DNA from: Salinibacterium sp. M195 | Lineage (GTDB): Bacteria; Actinomycetota; Actinomycetes; Actinomycetales; Microbacteriaceae | Assembly (NCBI RefSeq): GCF_019443965.1 | Contig: NZ_CP040814.1 | Location: 1,860,001-1,924,000 of the forward strand | Reading direction: 5' to 3' | Length of the DNA stretch: 64,000 nt | In this document: in pieces, positions 8,196 to 17,489 of the stretch | Layout: the number at the start of each line of letters is the position of its first letter | How positions within the stretch are numbered: position 1 is the stretch's first letter | Position numbers and translations under genes: made by a program | The notes under the pieces: generated by a model | Database searches by the model: none | What the model was told of the DNA's origin: nothing | Seen by the model: the letters and a program-made list of their open reading frames with translations, nothing else

Positions 8196-8201
8196 TAGAG
8201 T
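8196..8201 (+). promoter_or_regulatory. -10 box of a leaderless PAC2 transcript
   Basis: TAGAGT six bases before the ATG at 8208. The intervening TGGAGC contains GGAG, but too close to the start to work as a normal ribosome-binding site. Confidence 0.55.
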
Positions 8202-8207
8202 TGGAGC

Positions 8208-9143
8208 ATGCGAGATCCAGCCGGCTTATATGACATCGCGACAGATGTCGCCGCGGTGCCGCGCGGTCTTCCGCTCGTCGCAGGCCTCACGGGGTTCGCG
8301 GATGCTGGTGGGGCAGTGAGCCAGTTCAGCCAGTATCTTCTTGACACCCTCGAGCGAACTGTCGTTGCGTCTTTCGACAACGATTCGCTTCTCGACTACC
8401 GCGCTCGACGTCCAACAATCTATTTCGATCAAGACCATTTGAGCGACTATCGGCCAGCCAAGCTTGAACTGTATTTGGCGAAGGATGAGTTGGGTCAACC
8501 TTTTTTGCTCCTCACCGGTTACGAGCCTGATTTTCAGTGGGATCGGTTCTCTGGGGCAGTGTTGAGGCTGATCGAGAAGTTCGAAGTCAAATCAACGACC
8601 TGGGTTCATGCCATCCCTATGCCCGTCCCTCACACTCGGAGTATCGGCGTGACGGTCAGTGGCAATCGCAGCGAACTCATCGAACAGTTCTCCGTCTGGA
8701 AGCCGCACACTCAAGTTCCGGCAAACGCGATGCACCTCATTGAGTTTCGTCTTCAGGAGATTGGGCATTCAACTGCCGGCTTCGTTCTGCTTATCCCTCA
8801 TTACCTTGCTGACACAGAATGGCCTACGGCCGCTGTCACTGCTTTGGAGAGCGTGAGCGCCGCGACCGGCCTTATCTTTCCTACGGACCGACTCCGTGAA
8901 GATGGTCGCGAATTTATTGCCAAGATCGATGGCCAAGTCGAAAGCAATCAAGAGCTTGCGCGACTAGTCGGATCGCTTGAAGAACGGCACGACAATTACA
9001 TGGAGGAAAACCCCATGCGGTCGCCTCTCACAGATGAGGCCGGCGAGTTGCCGTCGGCCGATGAGATTGCTGCTGAACTGCAAAAGTTCTTAGCGATAAA
9101 GCGTGCAGGCGACGACGATAGCGCCTCGGGATTGCCCCTCTAG
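8208..9143 (+). CDS. PAC2 family protein
   Basis: 311 residues with a PAC2 (proteasome assembly chaperone 2-like) fold over most of the length: the PLVAGLTGFADAGGAV opening and the GVTVSGNRSELI segment are typical of the actinobacterial family. The C-terminal 60 residues are acidic and probably disordered or helical. The archaeal and eukaryotic relatives help assemble proteasomes; no proteasome gene is in this window and the bacterial function is unknown. Lies between pepA (divergent) and the primary sigma factor gene (same strand). Confidence 0.85.
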   Translation: MRDPAGLYDIATDVAAVPRGLPLVAGLTGFADAGGAVSQFSQYLLDTLERTVVASFDNDSLLDYRARRPTIYFDQDHLSDYRPAKLELYLAKDELGQPFLLLTGYEPDFQWDRFSGAVLRLIEKFEVKSTTWVHAIPMPVPHTRSIGVTVSGNRSELIEQFSVWKPHTQVPANAMHLIEFRLQEIGHSTAGFVLLIPHYLADTEWPTAAVTALESVSAATGLIFPTDRLREDGREFIAKIDGQVESNQELARLVGSLEERHDNYMEENPMRSPLTDEAGELPSADEIAAELQKFLAIKRAGDDDSASGLPL

Positions 9144-9151
9144 CTCTGGTG

Positions 9152-9180
9152 TTGACCACGTGAAAATCGTGGCATACTAG
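9152..9180 (+). promoter_or_regulatory. candidate promoter of the primary sigma gene with inverted repeat in the spacer
   Basis: TTGACC at 9152-9157 and TACTAG (9175-9180) or CATACT (9173-9178) resemble -35 and -10 elements 15-17 bases apart. CCACG-N7-CGTGG (9156-9172) lies across the spacer and could be an operator. The leader of about 100 bases that follows is itself structured. Confidence 0.4.
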
Positions 9181-9183
9181 TAG

Positions 9184-9252
9184 TAAGACCCGTTCTTGTT
9201 CTAGAACCGTTTTGCAGTGCGCATAACGTTCAGATACTTGACATGGGTCTTA
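9184..9252 (+). promoter_or_regulatory. structured 5' leader of the sigma factor mRNA
   Basis: TAAGACCC (9184-9191) pairs perfectly with GGGTCTTA (9245-9252), enclosing 53 bases that include the palindrome GTTCTAGAAC (9198-9207). The closing stem ends about 20 bases before the ribosome-binding site. It may form a leader hairpin; no known RNA family is recognised. Confidence 0.35.
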
Positions 9253-9284
9253 GTACTGCCCGAAAACCTCGGAAAGGTGTTCAC

Positions 9285-10601
9285 ATGGCTACCCGAACTA
9301 AAGCTGCGGAGTCCACAACCGCAACGACGAAGGCTCCTGCTAAGGCAGCAGCGCGCACGAAAGCCGCCGACGCGGTAGACGAGACAACCGAAAAGGTGGC
9401 GACAACGAAGTCGACAACCGAAACAGCAACAGCGAAGAAGGCGGCCGCCGCTAAGAAGCCGGCCGCAGCGAAGGCGCCTGCTAAGGCGAAAGCGCCGGCG
9501 AAGAGCAGAAAAGCCGCGGCAGCGAAGATCGAAATCGACGAAGCCGACGGCGAAGACGAGTCGAAAGACGAAGACCAAGAAGAGAAGTCGAAGAGCAAAG
9601 ACGAAGCCCTCCCTACTGGCGCTCTCGTGCTCTCGCTCGTCGATGACGAAGACGATGTGCCTGTTTACTCGGCGGCGATCACTGGTGCGACTGCCGACCC
9701 TGTCAAGGATTACCTGAAGCAAATCGGTAAAGTCGCACTGCTCAACGCAGCTCAAGAAGTTGAGCTTGCCATGCGAATTGAAGCCGGACTCTTTGCAGAA
9801 GACAAGCTTGCAGAAATGGAACCCTCCAAGGTCCGTTCGACTCTCGGCCGTGAGCTGCAGTGGGTAGCCAAAGATGGTCAGCGAGCCAAGAGTCATTTGC
9901 TCGGCGCCAACCTCCGACTCGTAGTCTCGCTCGCGAAGCGTTATACGGGTCGTGGCATGCAGTTCCTTGACCTTATTCAAGAGGGCAACCTTGGCCTGAT
10001 TCGTGCAGTCGAGAAGTTCGACTACACGAAGGGCTTCAAGTTCTCGACCTACGCAACATGGTGGATCCGCCAGGCCATTACTCGCGCGATGGCCGACCAG
10101 GCCCGCACGATTCGTATTCCTGTGCACATGGTTGAGGTCATCAACAAGCTCGCTCGGGTTCAGCGTCAAATGCTCCAGGACCTGGGCCGCGAGCCCACTC
10201 CTGAAGAGTTGTCGCGTGAACTCGACATGACTCCGGAAAAGGTCGTCGAGGTTCAGAAATACGGCCGAGAGCCTATTTCCCTCCACACGCCTCTTGGTGA
10301 AGACGGTGACAGCGAATTCGGTGACCTCATCGAAGACACTGAAGCCGTTGTGCCTGCGGATGCTGTGGGCTTCACGATGTTGCAAAAGCAGCTTGAAAGC
10401 CTTCTCGATTCTCTCTCAGAGCGCGAAGCTGGAGTTATCCGCATGCGTTTCGGCCTCGGAGACGGAATGCCGAAAACACTTGACCAGATCGGTGACACGT
10501 TCGGCGTAACTCGCGAGCGCATCCGTCAGATCGAGTCCAAGACGATGGCCAAGTTGCGTCACCCGTCACGCTCACAGTCGCTACGCGACTACCTCGAATA
10601 G
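9285..10601 (+). CDS. sigA: RNA polymerase primary sigma factor (RpoD/HrdB type)
   Basis: 438-residue housekeeping sigma-70 factor directing RNA polymerase to TTGNNN/TANNNT promoters. The N-terminal 120 residues are Lys/Ala-rich then acidic and low complexity, as usual in actinobacterial primary sigmas. Region 1.2 ([11 protein letters not shown]), region 2 with the -10 recognition helix ([15 protein letters not shown]), region 3, and region 4 helix-turn-helix ([12 protein letters not shown]) follow in order. The ATG at 9285 is chosen over one 42 bases upstream because GGAAAGGTG lies eight bases before it. The CofE-like gene follows after seven bases and is probably cotranscribed. Confidence 0.96.
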   Translation: MATRTKAAESTTATTKAPAKAAARTKAADAVDETTEKVATTKSTTETATAKKAAAAKKPAAAKAPAKAKAPAKSRKAAAAKIEIDEADGEDESKDEDQEEKSKSKDEALPTGALVLSLVDDEDDVPVYSAAITGATADPVKDYLKQIGKVALLNAAQEVELAMRIEAGLFAEDKLAEMEPSKVRSTLGRELQWVAKDGQRAKSHLLGANLRLVVSLAKRYTGRGMQFLDLIQEGNLGLIRAVEKFDYTKGFKFSTYATWWIRQAITRAMADQARTIRIPVHMVEVINKLARVQRQMLQDLGREPTPEELSRELDMTPEKVVEVQKYGREPISLHTPLGEDGDSEFGDLIEDTEAVVPADAVGFTMLQKQLESLLDSLSEREAGVIRMRFGLGDGMPKTLDQIGDTFGVTRERIRQIESKTMAKLRHPSRSQSLRDYLE

Positions 10602-10608
10602 GCCAATA

Positions 10609-11310
10609 ATGACTGCTGGAGCGAACGCGGGAAAGAGTCTCACCGTTGAGGTTGATGGCGTTGTTTTCGAACGACTCCCGATTAAGACTCGGCTTGTGGT
10701 TCGTGACGATGACATCGTGCAGGTGGTAACCGAGTACGCAACGGATGTCGTGCGCGATGGCGACCTTCTTTTTGTTACCGAGAAAATCGTGGGGATTACG
10801 CAGGGTCGTGCCTACCCAATCGATGAGATCACTCCGCGCAAGCTCGCGACGACACTGTCGAAGTATGTAACGAAGACTTCCCACGGAATTGGTCTTGGCA
10901 TGCCTGAGACGATGGAAATGGCGCTTCGCGAATGTGGCACGCCCCGAATTCTTTTCGCGGCAGCGGTTGCTGCCGTAACGAAAGCTATCGGTCGGCGCGG
11001 TGACTTCTATCGCATCGCCGGGCCGAAGGCTCGTGCCATTGATGGGCCCACGAAGAACACCATCCCTCCGTACGATTCGCATGTTGTGCTTGGCCCAGCG
11101 CGTCCAGATGGGGTTGCGAGTGATATCGCATCAGCCCTGGGAGGCAAGGTCCAAGTCCTCATCGTCGACATCAACGACTTCGGTGGAAATATCCTGGGAT
11201 CGACAACAGACCGTGCCACCAGCGAACTGGTCCGCAAGGTTCTGAAAGATAATCCCCTCGGTCAAGACCATCAGAGCACACCGCTCGGCGTCATCCGCCG
11301 CGTCGTATAA
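10609..11310 (+). CDS. CofE-like (coenzyme F420-0:L-glutamate ligase family) protein
   Basis: 233 residues resembling the F420-0:gamma-glutamyl ligase family. The VRDGDLLFVTEKIVGITQGR segment matches the CofE/FbiB substrate loop, and a DINDFGGNILG motif lies near the C-terminus. In F420-producing actinobacteria the enzyme adds glutamate to F420-0 using GTP. No other F420 gene is in the window, and the C-terminal FbiB reductase domain is absent, so a role in F420 synthesis is not shown. It starts seven bases after sigA and is followed by a good terminator, so the two form one unit. Confidence 0.7.
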   Translation: MTAGANAGKSLTVEVDGVVFERLPIKTRLVVRDDDIVQVVTEYATDVVRDGDLLFVTEKIVGITQGRAYPIDEITPRKLATTLSKYVTKTSHGIGLGMPETMEMALRECGTPRILFAAAVAAVTKAIGRRGDFYRIAGPKARAIDGPTKNTIPPYDSHVVLGPARPDGVASDIASALGGKVQVLIVDINDFGGNILGSTTDRATSELVRKVLKDNPLGQDHQSTPLGVIRRVV

Positions 11311-11349
11311 AGCTTTCCGCACGACTCGACAACTCGAGGCAGTCCGACG

Positions 11350-11378
11350 AACGCCCAGCGATCATGTTGGGCGTTTTT
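11350..11378 (+). terminator. intrinsic terminator after sigA-cofE-like unit
   Basis: ACGCCCA (11351-11357) pairs with TGGGCGT (11368-11374) across a 10-base loop and is followed by TTTTT. It lies 40 bases past the stop codon. Confidence 0.8.
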
Positions 11379-11407
11379 CGCGCCCTGTCGCTCCGACGTG
11401 AAGGTTG

Positions 11408-12409
11408 CTAGAAGTCGATGACTTCGCGGAACTTAGGCAGCAGACCGGTCTTGATGCCGGTGAGACTTGGCTTCATCTGAAACACGCCGGTGTTGTAGTT
11501 GCCCTCAATGATGGCGGGGCCCGTTGTGGAGATCGCAACATCCCAACCAACGTAGGGGATTTGCGGGATGATCCGTGCCACCGTGTCGAGAGTGTTCAAC
11601 ACCTGGTCAAAGAGTGGCACCTGGAAGCCAACAATTGGCATCCCTGTTTGCGGGTGGTTGATGAATGTGTTCGCGTTCTTGTCGAAGGCGCCATAAGCAG
11701 CAATGCCCGTCTTTTCGTCGAGCACTGTATACATTCCGCCGCGATTGTAGTTATCGACTTCTGCGCCGTTTCCCATGCGCAACACGGCCTCAAGTACGTG
11801 CACGTCGGTGCCGTCGAAGAACGTGATCATGCGTATTGAGTTGACGCTGGTAGGGCACAGGGCAGACATGCCTGCATGCTGTTCGATAAACGCTTCGACC
11901 AAAAACTGTCTGTTTTCCATGAGCTGGCGGTAGAGCGCGTGTGCGTCCGCTAGCTGGCTGCCGGAGTGTTTCTCGATGCCTGCACCGCTCATGCTGTCGA
12001 CAACTTTGACCATGATGGGATCGTGGACGCTCACGAAGCGAACGAAATCTTCTTCGCTCGCGACTCGCAGATCAAGCCATTCCCGCCCTAACCACTCACT
12101 GAATATGGCGTTGAACGTCGGTTTGTCATTGAAGCGTTCACGAAAATCACGTTGGTTGTACTTGACGACGATGGAGTTAGCATTTCCGCTGGTAATCCAC
12201 GTGCGTCGCTCAGCACGGCTCAGCGTATTGAACTCGAACTCCTCGTAGTCGAGGTATCCCGTCTGGTAGACAAGCGAGCACCACACCATGTCAAGGAGGA
12301 TGATCAGCACTGGTGTGCGGCTGCGCGAATTGATGGCGCGCGCCACAGCCAGCATGTTCGAGACGTCTAGCGATACGAGACGCGACACATAGTGCCGGAT
12401 GCGCTTCAC
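11408..12409 (-). CDS. sugar-transfer-associated ATP-grasp domain protein
   Basis: 333 residues. The sequence resembles the ATP-grasp family found in polysaccharide clusters (Pfam ATPgrasp_ST): a lysine in the nucleotide site (PIMVKVVDS), a glycine-containing loop (SMSGAGIEKH), NSIRMITFF in the central sheet, and a C-terminal metal-binding GPAIIEGNYN. ATP-grasp enzymes form amide or ester bonds through acyl-phosphates; the substrate here is unknown. The GTG start has AGGAG six bases upstream. It is a single gene with no glycosyltransferase beside it, which is unusual for the family. The 3' end is shared with the rightward terminator region at 11350. Confidence 0.75.
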   Translation of the reverse strand: MKRIRHYVSRLVSLDVSNMLAVARAINSRSRTPVLIILLDMVWCSLVYQTGYLDYEEFEFNTLSRAERRTWITSGNANSIVVKYNQRDFRERFNDKPTFNAIFSEWLGREWLDLRVASEEDFVRFVSVHDPIMVKVVDSMSGAGIEKHSGSQLADAHALYRQLMENRQFLVEAFIEQHAGMSALCPTSVNSIRMITFFDGTDVHVLEAVLRMGNGAEVDNYNRGGMYTVLDEKTGIAAYGAFDKNANTFINHPQTGMPIVGFQVPLFDQVLNTLDTVARIIPQIPYVGWDVAISTTGPAIIEGNYNTGVFQMKPSLTGIKTGLLPKFREVIDF

Positions 12410-12470
12410 AGTTCTCCTACGAAGGTCACACCGACACGGATGCCGGCAACGGGTTAGCTACGTGAGCGTG

Positions 12471-12701
12471 CTAAACAGTTCGCCCGGCATTGAGACGGCT
12501 CGACTCATCGACCCAGTTCAGGGCAGTGGGGAACAGCTTCTCCTTGAACTTGGCTCCGTGATGGGCACAAAAGAGAAGATCGCCACTGGCGAGAGTCGCG
12601 CGAACGTATGCCTGCGCGCCACAACTGTCACAGCGATCGAGCGCCGTGAGGGTGTAGTCCATCTCATCGACTGTGGTGTCTTCTGTTGCAATGTTCGACA
12701 T
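12471..12701 (-). CDS. DUF7455 small zinc-ribbon-like protein
   Basis: 76 residues. A CDSCGAQAYVR motif is followed by CAHHGAKF, giving Cys-X2-Cys and Cys-X2-His, a likely single zinc site. The family is widespread in actinobacteria next to genes for sigma factor or topoisomerase; function unknown. AAGGAG lies about nine bases before the ATG. About 215 bases separate it from the divergent parE. Confidence 0.85.
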   Translation of the reverse strand: MSNIATEDTTVDEMDYTLTALDRCDSCGAQAYVRATLASGDLLFCAHHGAKFKEKLFPTALNWVDESSRLNAGRTV

Positions 12702-12916
12702 GGCCTACTCCTTCTTGCTAGCGGTTGTTGATCCGTACGCCTATACAAGCACGAGCGGCTGAAGATTCTTCCTATATCGCAGGCATTTCGCTGTGCGCGT
12801 ATCAGAATTGGGCGAGGAGAGAGTCCCCGGTGCCGTGGGTGTTGGTGACCGCGGATGTCGTGCGGAGAACGTAGTCTTAACACTGGTCTTCCGTCGTCAA
12901 ACCCTAGGAGCACATC

Positions 12917-14995
12917 ATGGCGAGCTCTGACTACTCTGCCCGTCACCTTTCAGTTCTTGAGGGGCTTGAAGCGGTTCGCAAGCGTCCCGGAATGTATATC
13001 GGTTCTACCGACTCCCGCGGCCTCATGCACTGTCTCTGGGAAGTCATCGACAACTCGGTAGACGAGGCACTCGACGGGCACGGCTCGGAGATCAGCGTGA
13101 TTTTGCATGCCGATGAGAGTGTTGAAGTGCGCGACAAGGCGCGTGGGATCCCCGTCGACATTGAGCCGAAGACGGGACTTTCCGGCGTCGAGGTCGTTTT
13201 TACGAAGCTGCACGCCGGAGGCAAATTCGGTTCAGGGTCGTATGCGGCATCCGGAGGACTTCACGGTGTCGGAGCTTCGGTCGTTAACGCGCTTTCGGAA
13301 CGGCTTGACGTCGAGGTCGACCGTGACGGCAAGACGTGGGCCATGTCGTTTCATCGCGGAGAGCCAGGAATTTTCTCCGATACTGGTGAACCGACACCTG
13401 ATGCGCCCTTTAAGCCGTTCGTTTCGGGAAGCGAGTTGCGTGTCGTAGGAAAGGTTCCCAAGGGGCGAACCGGAACACGCGTTCGCTACTGGGCTGACCG
13501 TCAAATCTTTACCAAAGGCGCGACATTCCAGTCCGATGGGTTGGTCGATCGCCTGCGGCAGACGGCGTTCCTCGTCCCGAATCTGACACTGAACGTGTCT
13601 GATCATCGCGGTGACGAACCCCGTGAGGAAAGCTTCTCGTTCGAGGGGGGAATCTCCGAGTTTGTCGATCACTTGGCCGTTGACCCTCCGATCACGGACA
13701 CGTGGCGTCTGACCGGCTCTGGCGGATTCACCGAGAGCGTTCCGGTGTTGCAAGAGAATGGCCACATGGTTTCGACAGAAGTCTCGCGTGACTGCGTGGT
13801 CGATGTCGCTCTTCGCTGGGGAACCGGCTATGACACGATCGTGAAGAGTTTCGTCAACATCATTGCCACGCCAAAGGGCGGAACGCACCTGACTGGCTTC
13901 GAGCAGAGCCTGCTCAAGTTCCTGCGCGCTGAGACAGAAAAGAATGCGCGCCGGTTGAAGCTTGGCAGCGACAAGCTCGACAAGGATGATGTGCTCGCAG
14001 GACTGACGGTCGTGCTGACGGTTCGGCTTCCTGAACCACAGTTCGAAGGGCAGACGAAAGAGATCCTGGGTACCCCTGCGGTCCGTGCGATTGTTGCCAA
14101 AGTCATTTCGGCGGCTCTTACAGAACGTTTCGCTTCGACGAAACGTGACGACAAAGCAGAGGCGTCACTTGTTCTCGACAAGGTCGTCGCCGAGATGAAG
14201 TCACGCATTTCAGCGCGGGCCCATAAGGAAACTCAGCGGCGCAAGAACGCGCTAGAGAGCTCGAGTCTGCCAGCGAAGCTCGTTGACTGCCGGTCAAGTG
14301 ATGTCGCCAACAGCGAACTCTTCATCGTCGAGGGCGATTCCGCTCTTGGCACCGCAAAGCTGGGCCGAGATAGTGAATACCAGGCGCTACTGCCGATTAG
14401 AGGCAAAATTCTCAACGTTCAGAAAGCGTCGATCAGCGACATGCTGTCTAACGCAGAGTGCGCCTCGATTATCCAAGTAATCGGCGCCGGTTCCGGGCGC
14501 AGCTTTGATTTGTCGACGGCGCGCTATGGAAAAGTCATCATCATGGCCGACGCTGATGTCGATGGCGCTCATATCCGCACATTGCTGTTGACTCTTTTCT
14601 TCCGATACATGCCTGAGATGATTCGCGATGGTCGCGTCTATGCAGCGGTTCCGCCATTGCACCGCGTCGTTGTCATTAACCCCGGGTCCAAACCCAACGA
14701 GACGATTTACACCTACTCGGAGAAAGAACTTAATGGAGTTCTTTCCGGCCTCAAGCGCTCAGGCAAGCGCTACCAAGACCCCATTCAGCGCTACAAGGGC
14801 CTTGGGGAGATGGACGCTGACCAATTAGCGACCACCACTATGGATCGCAACAATCGAGTTCTGCGTCGCGTCAATATTTCGGATGCTGAACAAGCCGGAA
14901 CGGTCTTCGAACTGCTCATGGGAAATGAAGTTGCTCCGCGCAAGGAGTTCATCATCCAAGGGCAGGGCCTCGACCGCGACCGCATCGACATCTAG
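12917..14995 (+). CDS. parE: DNA topoisomerase IV subunit B
   Basis: 692-residue ATPase subunit of a type IIA topoisomerase. GHKL ATPase domain with E42 and N46 in WEVIDNSVDEA, the ATP-lid GGLHGVGASVVNALS, transducer domain, then the TOPRIM domain with EGDSALGTAK (about 470) and MADADVDGAH (about 541). The EGDSALGTA in place of the usual GyrB EGDSAGGSA, and pairing with the convergent second subunit, favour topoisomerase IV rather than gyrase; actinobacterial databases often label it GyrB. AGGAGC lies six bases before the ATG and TAGTCT (12872-12877) is a fair -10. Convergent with parC. Confidence 0.92.
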   Translation: MASSDYSARHLSVLEGLEAVRKRPGMYIGSTDSRGLMHCLWEVIDNSVDEALDGHGSEISVILHADESVEVRDKARGIPVDIEPKTGLSGVEVVFTKLHAGGKFGSGSYAASGGLHGVGASVVNALSERLDVEVDRDGKTWAMSFHRGEPGIFSDTGEPTPDAPFKPFVSGSELRVVGKVPKGRTGTRVRYWADRQIFTKGATFQSDGLVDRLRQTAFLVPNLTLNVSDHRGDEPREESFSFEGGISEFVDHLAVDPPITDTWRLTGSGGFTESVPVLQENGHMVSTEVSRDCVVDVALRWGTGYDTIVKSFVNIIATPKGGTHLTGFEQSLLKFLRAETEKNARRLKLGSDKLDKDDVLAGLTVVLTVRLPEPQFEGQTKEILGTPAVRAIVAKVISAALTERFASTKRDDKAEASLVLDKVVAEMKSRISARAHKETQRRKNALESSSLPAKLVDCRSSDVANSELFIVEGDSALGTAKLGRDSEYQALLPIRGKILNVQKASISDMLSNAECASIIQVIGAGSGRSFDLSTARYGKVIIMADADVDGAHIRTLLLTLFFRYMPEMIRDGRVYAAVPPLHRVVVINPGSKPNETIYTYSEKELNGVLSGLKRSGKRYQDPIQRYKGLGEMDADQLATTTMDRNNRVLRRVNISDAEQAGTVFELLMGNEVAPRKEFIIQGQGLDRDRIDI

Positions 14996-15007
14996 AGGCG
15001 CGGTCGC
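14976..15007. terminator. hairpin between convergent parE and parC
   Basis: GCGACCGC (14976-14983) pairs perfectly with GCGGTCGC (15000-15007); the parE stop codon lies in the loop. There is no U-tract in either direction, so it may be a bidirectional U-less terminator or incidental. Confidence 0.4.
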
Positions 15008-15017
15008 AGCCAGCCTG

Positions 15018-17477
15018 CTACGGGGTTGCGCCGACAGACCCGATCACGCTCTCGAGCAAGGCGCCTGACGCATCGCGTTTACTCAGCTCTGTCGGGAGTT
15101 GGCGAACGGTACCGTCGGGTGCCACAGCGGCCGCAGGAGCGGTTCCGACCCATCCGAGAGTGAGGGTGTCTTCGCCCTTGAGGAGCGAATGCGCGCGCAC
15201 GCCGCCGGTGCCTCGCCCCTTAGCGGGGAACTGGTCAAAGGCGCTTACCTTAATTCGTCCAGGGTCAGTTCCCGCAATGGTGGCGCTCGACCCTGAAACG
15301 GTGACCGCAACCGTTTCAGGATTCACGCTGATGGCATCGAAGAAGATTACGCTGGCTCCCGCATCGACACGGATTCCGGCCATTCCTCCTGCGGTTACGC
15401 CTTGAGGTCGCACTGCCGACGCAGCAAAGTGAAGCAGCTGCGTTTGCGAGGTGATGAACGTCAGCTCATCATCGTCGTTGCTGTGCGCTGCGCCAACAAG
15501 CTCATCGCCAGCTTTCAACGCGATGACCTCGAAATCCGGCTTTGAGGGCCAGGAACCTGGGATTACCCGCTTGACGGTGCCGAGTCGGGTGCCCAGAGCG
15601 ATTGGCTGTTCGCTCTCGAGCGAAACAAGGGCTAACACCGTTTCCTTTGCCTCGATCGCTAAGTACTCATTGATCTTCGCACCAGCGCCCAGCTGCACGG
15701 AACTCGAAGGGACGCTCGGGAGATCCATCGCTGTGAAGCGAATCAGTCGGCCCCGATTAGTGATGGCGCCGATCTCAGTGCGACTTGTCGTTGTTACGCG
15801 GGACCGGATCGCGTCGTGCTTGGAGCGACGAGGGGCCGCGAGCACGGTCTCGCCCTCGGCAATCCCCACACGGATAACGTGCCCTGTTGTCGATAGCAAC
15901 ACGACGCAGGGATCATCCGCGATTTCTAACACGGGCAAGTTTTTGCGGGCGGCAGAGCGTGACGTCGTAGCGATGGAGGCCGGGGCTTCCGTGAGTAACG
16001 TGCGGCGTGGTGTGCCGAACTTATCCGCGACATCTTCGAGCTCATCGGAGACGAGGGCGCGAATCAGGTTTTCGTCGGCCAGCAGAGCTTCTAGCCTCGC
16101 AATCTCAGCGCGCAACTTGTCTGCCTCGGCCTCAAGTTCGATCCGGCTGAATTTGGTGAGACGACGAAGCCGCAGCTCAAGGATGTATTCCGCCTGCAAT
16201 TCGCTCAGGTCAAATACCTCACGCAACCGAGTTCGCGCTTGATCGCTGTCGTCGCTCCGGCGAATAACCTGGATAACCTCATCGATGTCGACGATGGCAA
16301 CGAGAAGCCCCTCAACGAGATGCAAGCGCTCACGGTGTTTAGTGAGACGGAATGTACTGCGGCGAGTGACCACGTTAAGGCGGTGCTTGAGGAAGACCTC
16401 GAGCAGAGGTTTGAGGCCGAGCGTCTGAGGGCGGCCGTCAACAAGGGTCACCGCATTGATGCTGAAGTTATCTTCAAGGGGAGTAAGACGGTACAGCTGC
16501 TCGAGCACCGCATCCGGGCTGAAGCCTGTCTTGATCCCGATGACGAGTCGGAGACCGTGGTTGCGGTCGGTGAGGTCGGTGACGTCTGAAATGCCGACGA
16601 TCTTCTTGGCATTAACACCGTCTTTGATCTTCTCAATTACGCGCTCTGGACCCACAAGATAGGGCAGTTCGGTGACGACCAAGCCCATTTTTCGTGCGGT
16701 GATCGACTCCACCGTCACCTTTGCGCGGGTCTTGAACGCGCCGCGGCCGTTTGTGTAGGCATCTTTGACCCCGGCAAGGCCGATGATCTTGCCGCCGGTC
16801 GGAAGGTCTGGGCCGGGTACAAACTGCATAAGTTCTTCGACAGTGGCGTTCGGGTTCGACAGTAGATGCCGGGCAGCCCCGACGACCTCGATGAGATTGT
16901 GAGGCGCCATATTGGTTGCCATTCCCACGGCGATTCCACTGGCACCATTGACGAGCAGATTGGGGAACGCGGCAGGCAGCACCTCTGGCTGGGTTGTGGA
17001 GTTGTCGTAGTTCGGGACAAAATCGACAACGTCTTCGTCGAGATTGTCCGTCATGGCAATTGCTGATGCTTGCAGGCGGGCCTCGGTGTACCGGGGGGCT
17101 GCCGGGCCGTCGTCGAGCGAGCCAAAGTTGCCGTGGCCGTCGATCAGCGGCACCCGCAAAATGAAGCTCTGAGTCAGGCGAACCATGGCGTCATAGATTG
17201 ATGCGTCGCCGTGGGGGTGCAGTTTTCCCATGACGTCGCCGACGACGCGGGATGACTTGACGTGCCCCTTTTCGGGTCGAAGACCCATTTCGCTCATCTG
17301 ATAGAGGATGCGGCGTTGTACGGGCTTCAGGCCGTCGCGTGCGTCAGGAAGGGCACGCGAATAAATCACGGAGTACGCATACTCCAAGAACGAGCCCTGC
17401 ATCTCGGTCGTGACATCGATGTCCTCGATGCGTTCGCCGGCGGGGGAGTCTGGGGAGGGTTTAGTGGGAGTAGCCAT
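15018..17477 (-). CDS. parC: DNA topoisomerase IV subunit A
   Basis: 819-residue breakage-reunion subunit. The winged-helix domain carries the DNA-linking tyrosine Y130 in PRYTEARL, followed by the tower and coiled-coil domains. A C-terminal repeated beta domain (from about residue 500) lacks the canonical GyrA box, consistent with ParC rather than GyrA. The quinolone-region reads [10 protein letters not shown]: alanine A92 stands at the position of GyrA Ser83, as in mycobacterial GyrA. It faces parE tail to tail, so the two subunits are not in one operon here. Confidence 0.92.
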   Translation of the reverse strand: MATPTKPSPDSPAGERIEDIDVTTEMQGSFLEYAYSVIYSRALPDARDGLKPVQRRILYQMSEMGLRPEKGHVKSSRVVGDVMGKLHPHGDASIYDAMVRLTQSFILRVPLIDGHGNFGSLDDGPAAPRYTEARLQASAIAMTDNLDEDVVDFVPNYDNSTTQPEVLPAAFPNLLVNGASGIAVGMATNMAPHNLIEVVGAARHLLSNPNATVEELMQFVPGPDLPTGGKIIGLAGVKDAYTNGRGAFKTRAKVTVESITARKMGLVVTELPYLVGPERVIEKIKDGVNAKKIVGISDVTDLTDRNHGLRLVIGIKTGFSPDAVLEQLYRLTPLEDNFSINAVTLVDGRPQTLGLKPLLEVFLKHRLNVVTRRSTFRLTKHRERLHLVEGLLVAIVDIDEVIQVIRRSDDSDQARTRLREVFDLSELQAEYILELRLRRLTKFSRIELEAEADKLRAEIARLEALLADENLIRALVSDELEDVADKFGTPRRTLLTEAPASIATTSRSAARKNLPVLEIADDPCVVLLSTTGHVIRVGIAEGETVLAAPRRSKHDAIRSRVTTTSRTEIGAITNRGRLIRFTAMDLPSVPSSSVQLGAGAKINEYLAIEAKETVLALVSLESEQPIALGTRLGTVKRVIPGSWPSKPDFEVIALKAGDELVGAAHSNDDDELTFITSQTQLLHFAASAVRPQGVTAGGMAGIRVDAGASVIFFDAISVNPETVAVTVSGSSATIAGTDPGRIKVSAFDQFPAKGRGTGGVRAHSLLKGEDTLTLGWVGTAPAAAVAPDGTVRQLPTELSKRDASGALLESVIGSVGATP

Positions 17478-17482
17478 AGGAT
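17477..17482 (+). promoter_or_regulatory. -10 box of a leaderless phosphatase-superfamily transcript
   Basis: TAGGAT seven bases before the ATG at 17490, overlapping the start codon of divergent parC. A weak AGGAT ribosome-binding site uses the same bases, so either reading is possible. Confidence 0.4.
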
Positions 17483-17489
17483 TGCTCTA

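Noticed and set aside
9201..10385. 394-codon leftward open frame opposite the sigma factor gene, and similar long frames opposite fadB (28646-29785).
   Set aside because: No domain, no start signal, and complete overlap with conserved enzymes or sigma factor.
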